A stretch of DNA of 64,000 nucleotides. It comes from Pseudomonas sp. MH9.2. Lineage in GTDB: Bacteria > Pseudomonadota > Gammaproteobacteria > Pseudomonadales > Pseudomonadaceae. The translations under genes were made by a program, and so were the position numbers. Below, piece by piece: positions 36,901 to 44,755 of the stretch. The stretch spans positions 1,922,001-1,986,000 of the forward strand of contig NZ_CP133784.1 in the NCBI RefSeq assembly GCF_034353875.1, read 5' to 3'. Position 1 is the stretch's first letter, and each line of letters begins with the position of its first letter. The notes under the pieces are model-generated. The model made no database searches. It was given only the letters and a program-made list of their open reading frames with translations, and was not told where the DNA came from.

Positions 36901-37885
36901 GCAGGATTTCAGTGTGTTTGAGTTGGGCCTTGCGCAGCATCTCGGCGGCATCACGGATTTCCCGTTCGCCCGGCAAAAACACCAGCACATCGCCGGGGCT
37001 CTTGCGTTCGCTACGCTCGAACGCTTCCAGTTCATCAAGGGTCGCCAGAATCGCCTGATCGACCGTCAAGTCGTCCTCGACCGCATTGCCCTCTTCGTCC
37101 TGCTGGGACGTCAGAGGGCGGTACCAGGTTTCCACCGGAAACGTGCGACCCGAGACTTCGACAATCGGCGCGTCATTGAAATGCTCGGAGAAACGCTGCA
37201 GGTCGATGGTCGCCGAGGTGATGATGAGTTTCAGGTCAGGGCGACGCGGCAGCAGGGTTTTCAAGTAGCCGAGCAGGAAGTCGATGTTCAGGCTGCGTTC
37301 GTGAGCTTCGTCGACGATGATCGTGTCATAGCGTTCCAGGTAGCGGTCGTGCTGGGTTTCAGCCAGCAGAATACCGTCGGTCATCAGCTTGATCAGGGTG
37401 TTGCTGTCACTTTGATCTTCGAAACGCACTTGATAGCCAACCAGCGCGCCCAGCGGCGTCCCCAGTTCTTCGGCGACCCGGCTTGCCACGCTGCGGGCAG
37501 CGATCCGGCGCGGCTGGGTATGACCGATCAGGCCGTGCTGCCCACGACCGATTTCCAGGCAGATCTTCGGCAACTGCGTGGTTTTGCCTGACCCGGTTTC
37601 GCCCGCAATGATCAGCACCTGATGCTTGAGCAACGCCGCTTTGATCTCGTCGCGCTTGGCGGCAATCGGCAGGCTGTCGTCGTAGCGAATCACCGGCAGG
37701 CTGTCGCGCCGGGCCGTGACCTGGGCAAAAGACGCCTGCACGCGCGCCGTCCACTGCGCCAGCTTGGCCTCGTTGGGCTTCTTTTGAAGCTCATGCAACT
37801 GACGACGAAAGCGATGACGATCAGAAATCATCGCGTGGTCGAGGTTTCTCAGCAATTGGTCGATGGAGGGCGATTCGTCAGTCAT
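33974..37885 (-). CDS. hrpA: ATP-dependent RNA helicase HrpA
   Basis: This DEAH-box helicase of 1303 residues has the normal length for HrpA, which rescues stalled ribosomes on mRNA in E. coli. Walker A is GETGSGKTT (95-103) and motif II is DEAH (192-195), followed by SAT in IITSATID and the motif VI region QRKGRCGRVEPG. After the motor come the winged-helix and OB-like domains and the long C-terminal DUF3418 region. The start was set at ATG 37885 (MTDESPSIDQ), because the 34 codons upstream overlap a REP-like repeat and are not conserved-looking. Confidence 0.93.
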   Translation of the reverse strand: MTDESPSIDQLLRNLDHAMISDRHRFRRQLHELQKKPNEAKLAQWTARVQASFAQVTARRDSLPVIRYDDSLPIAAKRDEIKAALLKHQVLIIAGETGSGKTTQLPKICLEIGRGQHGLIGHTQPRRIAARSVASRVAEELGTPLGALVGYQVRFEDQSDSNTLIKLMTDGILLAETQHDRYLERYDTIIVDEAHERSLNIDFLLGYLKTLLPRRPDLKLIITSATIDLQRFSEHFNDAPIVEVSGRTFPVETWYRPLTSQQDEEGNAVEDDLTVDQAILATLDELEAFERSERKSPGDVLVFLPGEREIRDAAEMLRKAQLKHTEILPLYARLSPAEQQRIFQSHPGRRVVLATNVAETSLTVPGIRYVIDSGTARISRYSYRAKVQRLPIEAVSQASANQRKGRCGRVEPGLCVRLYSEEDFNGRPEFTDPEILRTNLAAVILQMLHLRLGEITDFPFIEPPDGKAISDGFNLLQELSAVNRENQLTPLGRQLARLPVDPRMGRMLLEAAKQGSLQEVLIVASAMSVQDVRERPPERQQAADQAHAQWKDIDSDFAGLVNLWRGFEEQRLALTASPLRNWCRKNFLNYLRLREWRDSHRQLSLICRDLQLTVNHEPADYTKLHKAVLSGLLSQIGQKTEDGDYLGARQRRFWIHPSSGLGKKRPQWLMAAELVETTKLYARMVAKIDADWIEPLAGHLIKKNHFEPHWEKKRGQVVAFEQITLFGLIVVGRRPVHYGPIDPQVSRELFIREGLVRGEILSRAKCLTANTQLLEQLDELEAKARRRDILADEDTLFSFYEARVPAEIHQTATFDSWYKVESQKNPQLLIMREEDVLAREASEITAAYYPDTLRLGDLTLALSYHFEPNHPRDGVTLRVPAPLLPVLPGERLEWLVPGLLETKCIALVRNLPKAVRKNFVPVPDFIKAALQRITFGEGSLPHALGRELLRMTGARVTDEAWVEATQQLENHLKMNLEILDGSGKFLGEGRDLAELTARFAEASQAALAAPHTSKSQLPVEAKIFAPVAEKTQQNIAGLSMTVYPALVEESGTVKEGRFSTPAEAEYQHRRALQRLLLQQLAEPAKFLRSKLPGQTELALLHRELGRVDGLIEDILLASLDSCILDGEDSLPRDGAGLAALAERKRAGWTEHAERLAKLTLDILTLWHGLQKRFKGKIDLAQAVALNDIKSQLKYLVYPGFVRETPAQWLKELPRYLKSIEMRLEKLPGQVQKDRVWSIELAGLWAQYQARASKHAQEGKRDAELVLYRWWLEEYRVSLFAQQLGTKIPVSDKRLSKQWSQVDG

Positions 37886-37944
37886 CAGATGCGCAGAGTC
37901 TTTTGATGGGTGCAAAGGCGGGGATTGTCGCACAACACAATCCC

Positions 37945-38020
37945 TGTAGGCGCTGCCGGAGGCTGCGATTGGCCGCGAAGCGGTCATACGGACCTTATCG
38001 CGGGCAAGCGCGCGCCTACA
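37945..38020. repeat. REP-like repeat pair
   Basis: TGTAGGCGCTGCCGGAGGCT at 37945 and its inverse ending GCGCGCCTACA at 38020 enclose GCGATTGGCCGCGAAGCGG and CGCGGGCAAGCGCG. This is the usual paired Pseudomonas extragenic palindrome (TGTAGGxGC... ...GCxCCTACA). It lies in the gap between hrpA and fadD1. Confidence 0.75.
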
Positions 38021-38028
38021 AAAACAAT

Positions 38029-38052
38029 CAAGCCCCGCATCGGCGGGGCTTG
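38029..38052 (-). terminator. Intrinsic terminator of fadD1
   Basis: On the minus strand CAAGCCCCGC pairs with GCGGGGCTTG over a 4-base loop, followed by ATTGTTTTT. It lies 20 bases past the fadD1 stop. Confidence 0.85.
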
Positions 38053-38071
38053 GGGTGTAGCGCTGCCTGGC

Positions 38072-39763
38072 TTATTTTTTCAGCCCGAGTTTTTTCAGTT
38101 CTTCATCACGCAGTTCCCGGCGCAGGATCTTGCCGACGTTGGTGGTCGGCAACGCGTCGCGAAATTCGACCGACTTCGGCACTTTATAGCCCGTGACATT
38201 GGCACGCATGTGTTCCATGACCTGGTCTTTGGTCAGGGTCACACCCGGCTTGACGACGATGAACAGCTTGATCGCCTCACCAGATTTTTCGTCAGGGATA
38301 CCGATGGCGGCGCACTGCAGGACGCCGGGCAACATCACCAGCACGTCTTCAAGTTCGTTGGGGTAGACGTTGAAACCGGAGATCAGAATCATGTCTTTCT
38401 TGCGATCGACAATGCGCAAGTAACCGTCTGGCTGGATGATCGCGATGTCGCCGGTTTTCAACCAGCCCTCGGCGTCGAGCATTTCATCGGTGGCTTCCTG
38501 ATTGTGCCAGTAGCCCTTCATGACTTGCGGGCCTTTGACACACAACTCACCGACCCCGCCCAACGGCAACTCATTGCCTTCGTCGTCGATCACCCGGCAC
38601 AACGTGGATGGCACCGGAATACCGATGGTGCCCACCTGTATCTTCTGGATCGGATTGACCGTGGCCACCGGGCTGGTTTCGGTCATGCCGTAACCTTCGC
38701 AGATTGCGCAGCCGGTCACTGCTTCCCAGCGCTCGGCGGCGGCCAATTGCAGGGCCATGCCGCCGGACAGGGTGACTTTCAAGGCAGAGAAGTCGAGTTT
38801 GCGGAACGCTTCGTTATTGCACAGCGCCACAAACAAGGTGTTGAGGCCGACAAAACCACTGAACTTCCACTTCGACAGCTCCTTGACCATCGCCGGCAGG
38901 TCGCGCGGGTTGCTGATCAGGATGTTGTGGTTGCCGATCAGCATCATCGACATGCAGTGAAAGGTGAAGGCATAGATGTGATACAGCGGCAGCGGCGTGA
39001 TCAGAATCTCGCACCCTTCATGCAGGTTGGAGCCCATCAGCGCCTTGCATTGCAGCATGTTGGCGATCAGGTTGCGGTGGGTCAGCATGGCACCCTTGGC
39101 CACACCTGTGGTGCCGCCGGTGTACTGCAACACTGCGACGTCGCTACTGACAGGCGAAGCGTCCTTCACCGGCTGACCACGGCCCTTGCTCAGCACATCG
39201 TTGAGTTTGATCGCCTTGGGCAAGTGATACGCCGGGACCATTTTCTTCACGTACTTGATCACGCTGTTGATCAGCAGACGCTTGAGCGGTGACAGCATAT
39301 CCGCCACTTCGGTAACGATGACGTACTGAACCTGGGTCTTGGGCACCACTTTTTCGGCCAGGTGCGCCATGTTCGCCAGGCACACCAGCGCCTTCGCGCC
39401 AGAGTCGTTGAACTGATGTTCCATCTCCCGCGCGGTGTACAGCGGGTTGGTGTTGACCACGATCAAGCCGGCGCGGATAGCTCCAAACACAGCGATCGGG
39501 TACTGCAGCAAATTGGGCAACTGCACGGCGATACGGTCGCCCGGTTGCAGGTTGGTGTGCTGCTGCAGATAAGCAGCAAACGCACCCGATAATTCATACA
39601 GCTCACCGTAAGTGAGGGTCTTGCCCAGGTTGCTGAAAGCCGGTTTATTGGCGAAACGCTCACAAGACTGCTTCAATACCGCCTGAATATTTGGATACTC
39701 GTCAGGATTGATATCGGCAGCAATGCCAGACGGATATTTATCCTTCCAGAAATTTTCGATCAT
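38072..39763 (-). CDS. fadD1: Long-chain acyl-CoA synthetase FadD1
   Basis: This AMP-forming ligase of 563 residues activates fatty acids to acyl-CoA during uptake, at the inner face of the membrane. Motifs are YTGGTTGVAKGAML (P-loop, about 213-226), GYGMTETSP, and the fatty-acid signature region with DGYLRIVDRKKDMILISGFN followed by YPNELED. The start is at ATG 39763 (MIENFWKDKYPSG); the frame is open for 55 codons upstream, but they do not resemble the family. It is followed in the same direction, after a 382-base gap, by its paralogue fadD2, the arrangement usual in Pseudomonas. Confidence 0.92.
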   Translation of the reverse strand: MIENFWKDKYPSGIAADINPDEYPNIQAVLKQSCERFANKPAFSNLGKTLTYGELYELSGAFAAYLQQHTNLQPGDRIAVQLPNLLQYPIAVFGAIRAGLIVVNTNPLYTAREMEHQFNDSGAKALVCLANMAHLAEKVVPKTQVQYVIVTEVADMLSPLKRLLINSVIKYVKKMVPAYHLPKAIKLNDVLSKGRGQPVKDASPVSSDVAVLQYTGGTTGVAKGAMLTHRNLIANMLQCKALMGSNLHEGCEILITPLPLYHIYAFTFHCMSMMLIGNHNILISNPRDLPAMVKELSKWKFSGFVGLNTLFVALCNNEAFRKLDFSALKVTLSGGMALQLAAAERWEAVTGCAICEGYGMTETSPVATVNPIQKIQVGTIGIPVPSTLCRVIDDEGNELPLGGVGELCVKGPQVMKGYWHNQEATDEMLDAEGWLKTGDIAIIQPDGYLRIVDRKKDMILISGFNVYPNELEDVLVMLPGVLQCAAIGIPDEKSGEAIKLFIVVKPGVTLTKDQVMEHMRANVTGYKVPKSVEFRDALPTTNVGKILRRELRDEELKKLGLKK

Positions 39764-40145
39764 GGAAGCCGACTCCTCAGCGACAGCGAATTCTACACAC
39801 CGCTTGAATGCGATTATTTTTTTGTGTTTTGTTGCGGGCTTTTTTGCTTGCCAATGGGGCAAAAAGCGGGCCGAGAGTAGCAGCTTTGCCATGGGTCGAC
39901 TAGAGCCAATAGCGGCCCATATAGTCACAATTGTGACTTTTTAATATGCTCAGGTCACATTTAGAGCAAAGATACTATTCAGCGAGAACCGGAGTGTCAG
40001 GGACACCGCGATGGCGGTATTTCAGGTATTCCGCGTCAAACCGCTCGCCAATAAATTCGCGCCCACAGATTTGTGAATAACCTGTGGGCGCGAGTTTATT
40101 CGCGATGTCGATGTGTCTGGCACACCGCTTTACGGGACTAATGTC
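39764..40145. other. Gap between fadD genes, contains a long inverted repeat
   Basis: No gene. At 40046-40104 CGCCAATAAATTCGCGCCCA continued by CAG pairs with CTGTGGGCGCGAGTTTATTC continued by GCG, about 20 of 23 positions around a loop of 13 bases. This is a Pseudomonas extragenic palindrome placed between fadD2 (upstream in transcription) and fadD1; it may end fadD2 transcripts or stabilise them. A promoter for fadD1 should be near 39800-39950, which is AT-rich. Confidence 0.55.
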
Positions 40146-41834
40146 TCAGGCAATATCACGCAACTCACGGCGCAGGATTTTGCCCACAGGGGTCATCGGC
40201 AATGAGTCGCGCAGCACGATGTGTTTGGGCACTTTGTAGGCGGTGAAGTTTTCTTTGCAGTAGGCCTTGAGTTCTTCAACACTCACGCCCGACTCCCGCG
40301 CCACCACGAACAGCTTCACCGCTTCGCCCGAGCGATCGTCCGGCACGCCGATCACCGCACAACTGGCGACCTGGGGGTGTGCCATGACGACATCTTCGAT
40401 TTCATTGGGGTACACGTTGAAGCCGGAGACGATGATCATGTCTTTCTTGCGGTCGACGATGCGTACAAAGCCGTCCGGATCAATGACCGCGATGTCGCCG
40501 GTCTTCAACCAGCCGTCAGCATCCAGCACCTCGTCGGTGGCCTCAGGTCGCTGCCAATACCCCTTCATCACCTGCGGGCCCTGGATGCACAGTTCGCCAC
40601 GCTCTCCAATCGCCAGCTCGACCCCGTTGTCATCGATAATTTTCAACGCCGTACCGGGGACAGGAATCCCCACCGTGCCCAGCCGCGCCTGATCGCCGTA
40701 TGGGTTGGTACAGGCCACCGGGGAGGTTTCGGTCAAGCCGTAACCTTCAACAATTCGGCAACCGGTAAGTTGCTGCCAGCGTTCGGCCGTGGCCTTGACC
40801 AGCGCGGTGCCTCCGGAGTTGGTGAGTTTGAGGTTAGAGAAGTCCAGGCTTTTGAAATCAGGGTGCTCCATCAAGGCCACGAACAATGTGTTCAGCCCCA
40901 ACAACGCCGAGAAGCGCCATTTTTTCAGCTCCTTGATGAAGCCGCCGATGTCCCGTGGGTTGGTGATCAGTACGTTATGGTTGCCGCTGACCATCATGCA
41001 CATGCAGTTCGCGGTGAAGGCATAGATGTGATAAAGCGGCAACGGCGCGATCATCACTTCGCTGCCCTGTTTGAAAAGTTGGCTGCCGTCCGGGCCATGC
41101 TGCGACATGCAGGCATAAACCTGCTGCATGTTCGCCACCAGATTGCCATGGGTGAGCATCGCGCCTTTGGGCAAACCGGTGGTGCCACCGGTGTATTGCA
41201 GCACCGCAATATCGTCACTGCTGACCTTGACCCCTTGCAAATGATGGCCGCGCCCCAGCTTCAATACGCTCTTGAACGGGACGGCCTGCGGCAGGCTGAA
41301 CGCAGGGACCATCTTTTTTACTTTGTCGACCAGGGTATTGACCAACCAGCCTTTGGCCGCAGGCTGCATATCGCCCATTTTTACTTCGATCAGGTACTGG
41401 ATATCGGTGTCAGGCAGAACGTCCTGCACCAGCTTGCCGAAAATATTCAGGTAGACCAGTGCACGGGCACCTGAGTCCTTGAACTGATGGCGCATTTCGC
41501 GAGCGGTGTACAGTGGGTTGGTGTTGACCACGATCAGGCCGGCACGCAACGCGCCAAACACCGCAATCGGGTATTGCAGCAGGTTGGGCATTTGCACCGC
41601 GATGCGATCACCCGGCTGCAGGTCAGTCTGTGTTTGCACGTAGGCGGTGAACGCCGCCGAGTAACGTTCCAGCTCGGCGTAAGTGAGGGTTACCCCCATA
41701 TTGCTGAAAGCCGGGCGATCAGCGAACGTCTTGCAGCAGCGCTCGAACACCTCGTTCACTGACCTGTAAGCGCCGAGGTCCACCTCAGAGAGCACGCCTG
41801 CGGGCCGTTTGTCGTTCCAGAATTCAGGTTGCAT
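40146..41834 (-). CDS. fadD2: Long-chain acyl-CoA synthetase FadD2
   Basis: This paralogue of FadD1 has 562 residues and is clearly homologous over its full length. It has YTGGTTGLPKGAML, GYGLTETSPVAC and DGFVRIVDRKKDMIIVSGFN, then YPNEIED. In P. aeruginosa the two enzymes differ in chain-length preference and growth conditions; that cannot be read here. It starts at ATG 41834 (MQPEFWNDKRPAG), with AAAGGAC upstream. The divergent lipase gene starts 201 bases away, and the following hydratase gene completes a cluster for fatty-acid use. Confidence 0.92.
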   Translation of the reverse strand: MQPEFWNDKRPAGVLSEVDLGAYRSVNEVFERCCKTFADRPAFSNMGVTLTYAELERYSAAFTAYVQTQTDLQPGDRIAVQMPNLLQYPIAVFGALRAGLIVVNTNPLYTAREMRHQFKDSGARALVYLNIFGKLVQDVLPDTDIQYLIEVKMGDMQPAAKGWLVNTLVDKVKKMVPAFSLPQAVPFKSVLKLGRGHHLQGVKVSSDDIAVLQYTGGTTGLPKGAMLTHGNLVANMQQVYACMSQHGPDGSQLFKQGSEVMIAPLPLYHIYAFTANCMCMMVSGNHNVLITNPRDIGGFIKELKKWRFSALLGLNTLFVALMEHPDFKSLDFSNLKLTNSGGTALVKATAERWQQLTGCRIVEGYGLTETSPVACTNPYGDQARLGTVGIPVPGTALKIIDDNGVELAIGERGELCIQGPQVMKGYWQRPEATDEVLDADGWLKTGDIAVIDPDGFVRIVDRKKDMIIVSGFNVYPNEIEDVVMAHPQVASCAVIGVPDDRSGEAVKLFVVARESGVSVEELKAYCKENFTAYKVPKHIVLRDSLPMTPVGKILRRELRDIA

Positions 41835-42035
41835 TGTTTTTTTGTCCTTTTACCTGAGTGTGTCTGGCCCGCTGCATTAAAAGCGGGGCTTGCCGGACGT
41901 TAGCAGCTAACACCCACAAGGCAAATAGCGCGCAGTGCGTCATCAACAACGTGAATCTTACTGCTGGTCGGTCTGCAATTTGTCGATGCGCTATACACTG
42001 CAAACAGTCGGTCACGCAGGGCATAAGGAATCGCC

Positions 42036-42980
42036 ATGAGTCATGATGCTTTCTGGCTTGATACCCACGATCACAGTCGCCTCTACGTCAGTCATTGGCA
42101 GCCATCTGTCACGCCCAGGGCAGTGGTGATGCTGTCGCATGGAATGGCCGAGCACAGCGCTCGCTATGAGCGGTTCGGCACAGCCTTGACTGCCGCGGGT
42201 TTCGAGCTCTACGTCCCTGATCAGCGGGGGCATGGTAAAACCGCCGCCCACGGCGTGCTTGGGCACTACGCCGATAAAAACGGCTGGAACAAAGTGGTGG
42301 GTGATCTGGCCTGTCTGAGGCAGTACATCGCCCAGACGCATCCCGACCTGCCGGTATTCCTGATGGGCCACAGCATGGGCAGCTATATTGCCCTGGCGTA
42401 TCTGTTGCTACACAGCGCCGGCCTGCAAGGCGCGATTCTCAGCGGGTCGAACTTTCAGCCGGTTTCGCTTTATCGCAGCGCCCGCCTGATCGCCTGGTTG
42501 GAGTGCTGGCGCCAAGGGCCAACCGGGCGCAGTGCGTTGATCGAATGGCTATCATTCGGTTCGTTCAATAAAGCGTTCAAACCCATGCGTACGGCGTTCG
42601 ACTGGCTCAGCCGCGATCCGCAAGAAGTCGACCGCTACGTCAACGATCCGTTATGCGGCTTCCGCTGTACCAACCAATTCTGGCTCGACATGCTCGCCGG
42701 GTTGCAGCACATCAGCAAACCGGCGAACCTTGAACAGATTGATCCAGGCATACCCCTGCTGGTGGTCGGCGGCGAATGTGATCCCGTCAGCAATGGCACG
42801 CGTCTCAAAGACCTTGCCGACGCCTTGATTTCGGCGGGCAATCAAGCGGTAGAGCTGAAAATTTACCCACAGGCGCGGCACGAACTGCTCAATGAAACCA
42901 ACCGCGATGAAGTCACTCGTGATTTACTCACATGGCTGGAGCACGCTCTGGCCAATCCACGACCTCCGCGCACCGAATGA
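42036..42980 (+). CDS. Alpha/beta hydrolase, lysophospholipase/monoacylglycerol lipase type
   Basis: This protein of 314 residues belongs to the serine hydrolase group COG2267. It has HGMAEH (35-40, oxyanion loop), PDQRGHGKT (61-69), nucleophile Ser113 in LMGHSMGSYIA, the acid Asp in VGGECDPVSNG and the base His in PQARHELLNE, a complete triad. It has no signal peptide, so it probably acts in the cytoplasm on monoacylglycerols or lysophospholipids and supplies fatty acids to the adjacent FadD enzymes. AAGGA lies 7 bases before ATG 42036. It is divergent from fadD2 and is followed by phaJ after 64 bases. Confidence 0.87.
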   Translation: MSHDAFWLDTHDHSRLYVSHWQPSVTPRAVVMLSHGMAEHSARYERFGTALTAAGFELYVPDQRGHGKTAAHGVLGHYADKNGWNKVVGDLACLRQYIAQTHPDLPVFLMGHSMGSYIALAYLLLHSAGLQGAILSGSNFQPVSLYRSARLIAWLECWRQGPTGRSALIEWLSFGSFNKAFKPMRTAFDWLSRDPQEVDRYVNDPLCGFRCTNQFWLDMLAGLQHISKPANLEQIDPGIPLLVVGGECDPVSNGTRLKDLADALISAGNQAVELKIYPQARHELLNETNRDEVTRDLLTWLEHALANPRPPRTE

Positions 42981-43044
42981 ATGAATCGGTTTTTTCAAGA
43001 CATCGATACGTAAATCGTCAACCAACACGCCACAGGATTATTCA

Positions 43045-43515
43045 ATGACTCAAGTCACCAATACGCCTTACGAAGCTCTCGAAGTCGGCCAGACTGCCAG
43101 CTACAGCAAAACTGTCGAAGAGCGTGATATCCAGTTGTTCGCTGCGATGTCGGGCGATCACAACCCGGTGCACCTTGATCCTGAATTCGCAGCCCAAAGC
43201 ATGTTCAAGGAGCGTATCGCTCACGGCATGTTCAGCGGCGCACTGATCAGCGCGGCAGTCGCATGTGAGTTGCCTGGACCGGGCACTATTTATATCGGTC
43301 AGCAAATGAGTTTTCAGAAGCCAGTGAAAATTGGCGACACCCTGACCGTGCGCCTGGAAATTCTGGAAAAGCTGCCAAAATTCCGCGTGCGCATCGCTAC
43401 CCGTGTATTCAACCAGCGGGATGAACTGGTGGTTGATGGCGAAGCAGAGATCCTCGCCCCTCGCAAGCAACAGACGGTCACCCTGCCGACCTTGCCGCCT
43501 ATCAGCATCGGCTGA
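43045..43515 (+). CDS. phaJ: (R)-specific enoyl-CoA hydratase, MaoC/PhaJ type
   Basis: This hot-dog-fold enzyme of 156 residues hydrates enoyl-CoA from beta-oxidation to (R)-3-hydroxyacyl-CoA, a precursor of polyhydroxyalkanoate. The hydratase-2 motif is present: SGDHNPVHLDPEFA (about residues 36-49, with catalytic Asp and His), then ERIAHGMFSGALIS. The place after fadD1, fadD2 and the lipase matches the phaJ3 locus of P. aeruginosa as I recall it, but the number of the paralogue is not settled by sequence alone. The start at ATG 43045 is supported by ACAGGA upstream. Confidence 0.85.
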   Translation: MTQVTNTPYEALEVGQTASYSKTVEERDIQLFAAMSGDHNPVHLDPEFAAQSMFKERIAHGMFSGALISAAVACELPGPGTIYIGQQMSFQKPVKIGDTLTVRLEILEKLPKFRVRIATRVFNQRDELVVDGEAEILAPRKQQTVTLPTLPPISIG

Positions 43516-43524
43516 GGTCACCGC

Positions 43525-43544
43525 GCCCGCACTTTGGTGCGGGC
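43525..43544 (+). terminator. Hairpin after phaJ
   Basis: GCCCGCAC and GTGCGGGC form a perfect 8-bp stem with a TTTG loop, 9 bases after the phaJ stop. No T run follows directly, so it may be a weak terminator. Confidence 0.5.
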
Positions 43545-43562
43545 ACGACTAAAGTCGAAACG

Positions 43563-43585
43563 AAAAAAAGGCGACCGAAGTCGCC
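43563..43585 (-). terminator. Intrinsic terminator of ccoM
   Basis: On the minus strand GGCGAC pairs with GTCGCC over a TTCG tetraloop and is followed by seven T (43569-43563). It lies 42 bases past the ccoM stop. Confidence 0.85.
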
Positions 43586-43627
43586 CAAAGTGCCTTGCGT
43601 GCTCATGTACCGAAACGACTCTCAGCC

Positions 43628-43738
43628 TTACTTGCGCTTATGCGAGTCCTTCCAGATAAAAACTCCCAGGCCTGCGAAAAACAACACCATCAAGCCCACG
43701 GTGACAACACCGGCGACAACCACATTATCGAGAAACAT
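43628..43738 (-). CDS. ccoM: CcoM-like small subunit of cbb3 cytochrome oxidase
   Basis: This ORF encodes a 36-residue single-helix membrane protein starting MFLDNVVVAGVVTVG and ending IWKDSHKRK. It closely resembles CcoM as I remember it from P. stutzeri, a small subunit that stabilises or assembles the cbb3-type terminal oxidase and is encoded away from the main ccoNOQP operon. The hydrophobic span is about residues 6-28. A strong ribosome site (GGGAGG) lies 5 bases before ATG 43738, and a perfect intrinsic terminator follows. The gene is complete and monocistronic and is easily missed because of its length. Confidence 0.82.
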   Translation of the reverse strand: MFLDNVVVAGVVTVGLMVLFFAGLGVFIWKDSHKRK

Positions 43739-43892
43739 AACCGCCTCCCCTGACCTGCCTTGTTCGATAGGGCTAGGTTAGCCAAGGTGACGGTGGGGGA
43801 AATTGACCCAGATCAAGCGCCACCGCGACAGCCCACGGCAGGTCGCTAATAACTGATCTGTGTCAAAAAACAGGAGGGAGGGAAGCCAGCAA

Positions 43893-44054
43893 TCAGGGTT
43901 TTTTCGGTTTGCCCTTGGGCTTTTTCTTGCCTTTGCCCATCGGCAGCGCCTGCTCGAAAGCCTTGCGCACTTCGTTGAGGCGCTTGTCATTGAGGTCGTG
44001 CGTGCGTTTGGCGCGTTCAGCGCCCAAGTCTATCAATTTGTCGTCTTCGCTCAT
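43893..44054 (-). CDS. Small conserved basic protein
   Basis: This protein of 53 residues has an N-terminal half that is a charged helix (SEDDKLIDLGAERAKRTHDL, then NDKRLNEVRKAFEQA) and a C-terminal half that is a Lys/Pro/Gly-rich tail (MGKGKKKPKGKPKKP). Such tails bind nucleic acids or acidic surfaces, so a role near RNA or DNA is possible but not shown. The start is set at ATG 44054 because the upstream open frame looks non-coding. It lies in the conserved stretch between ccoM and rapA. Confidence 0.6.
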   Translation of the reverse strand: MSEDDKLIDLGAERAKRTHDLNDKRLNEVRKAFEQALPMGKGKKKPKGKPKKP

Positions 44055-44197
44055 GGTCTGCACGTCTTGACTACGGGGATGCTGCCAATAATGCGGGGTG
44101 ACGGCGGCCATGACCAGTGGTGATCTGCCTTCTTACACGACAAAACCGTTCAGCGTGACCAGGCATGCAGAGAACCTGGGAAAGACGTCCGAACAAC

Positions 44198-44536
44198 TCA
44201 AACCTCTACATCCACCCATAAGCCCTGCCTTGGCTCATCATCCATCAACGCCACCACTGGCACAGTGTTGTCGGCGTTCAATGAATCGCCCGGAACGGCC
44301 AGCGGTTCTTCCTGTGCATCCTGATGACCTTTGCCGCGTTGCCGTTCGCGCTGACGCCGCTGCTCTTCACGCAACATGATCGCGGTCTGTTCGGGATCGC
44401 GTTTGCGCAGGTCGATAGTGCTTTCGTTAGAACTCGGCTGTACCGGCACCACAGGCGGGATTTCCGGCCTTTGCTTGACGGGGTCGAGTTGCGAGGTGAC
44501 TGGCACTGCACTCAGCGGAATCATTGGTGGCAGCAT
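44198..44536 (-). CDS. Conserved hypothetical protein, disordered
   Basis: This protein of 112 residues is rich in Pro, Gln, Arg and Glu, with VPVTSQLDPVKQRPEIPPVV, a basic helix (MLREEQRRQRERQRGKGHQD) and an acidic end. It is predicted to be mostly disordered, and no domain is recognised. AAGGAG lies 11 bases before ATG 44536, which supports translation. It is divergent from rapA. In databases similar proteins may carry a misleading enzyme name; nothing enzymatic is visible here. Confidence 0.55.
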   Translation of the reverse strand: MLPPMIPLSAVPVTSQLDPVKQRPEIPPVVPVQPSSNESTIDLRKRDPEQTAIMLREEQRRQRERQRGKGHQDAQEEPLAVPGDSLNADNTVPVVALMDDEPRQGLWVDVEV

Positions 44537-44755
44537 GTGTGGTTGTTCTCCTTATTAGCAAGCTGTCGGCTGCCGGTTCGTCGACTTGAGCCGCTTGACG
44601 CAAGACTTTCGACTATGTTCCGGCCCACAAGTGCCTTGCACGACCCTGTGCGAGGGCCCGTATCCAATGAATACGGGCTGTTTTGACGGGGCGCTTTGGT
44701 TTGGGCGCCCTGATCCGTTAATATAGTCGGCTTTTCACGGCGGGAGTCAGGCAGC

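Noticed and set aside
36176..37591. Long open frame of 471 codons antisense to hrpA
   Set aside because: It is a mirror of the GC-rich hrpA coding strand. It has no recognisable domain and hrpA is clearly real. The same holds for the long antisense frames at 34376-35500, 37910-39292 (over fadD1), 40221-41474 (over fadD2), 46283-47527 (over rapA) and 52460-53731 (over livJ).
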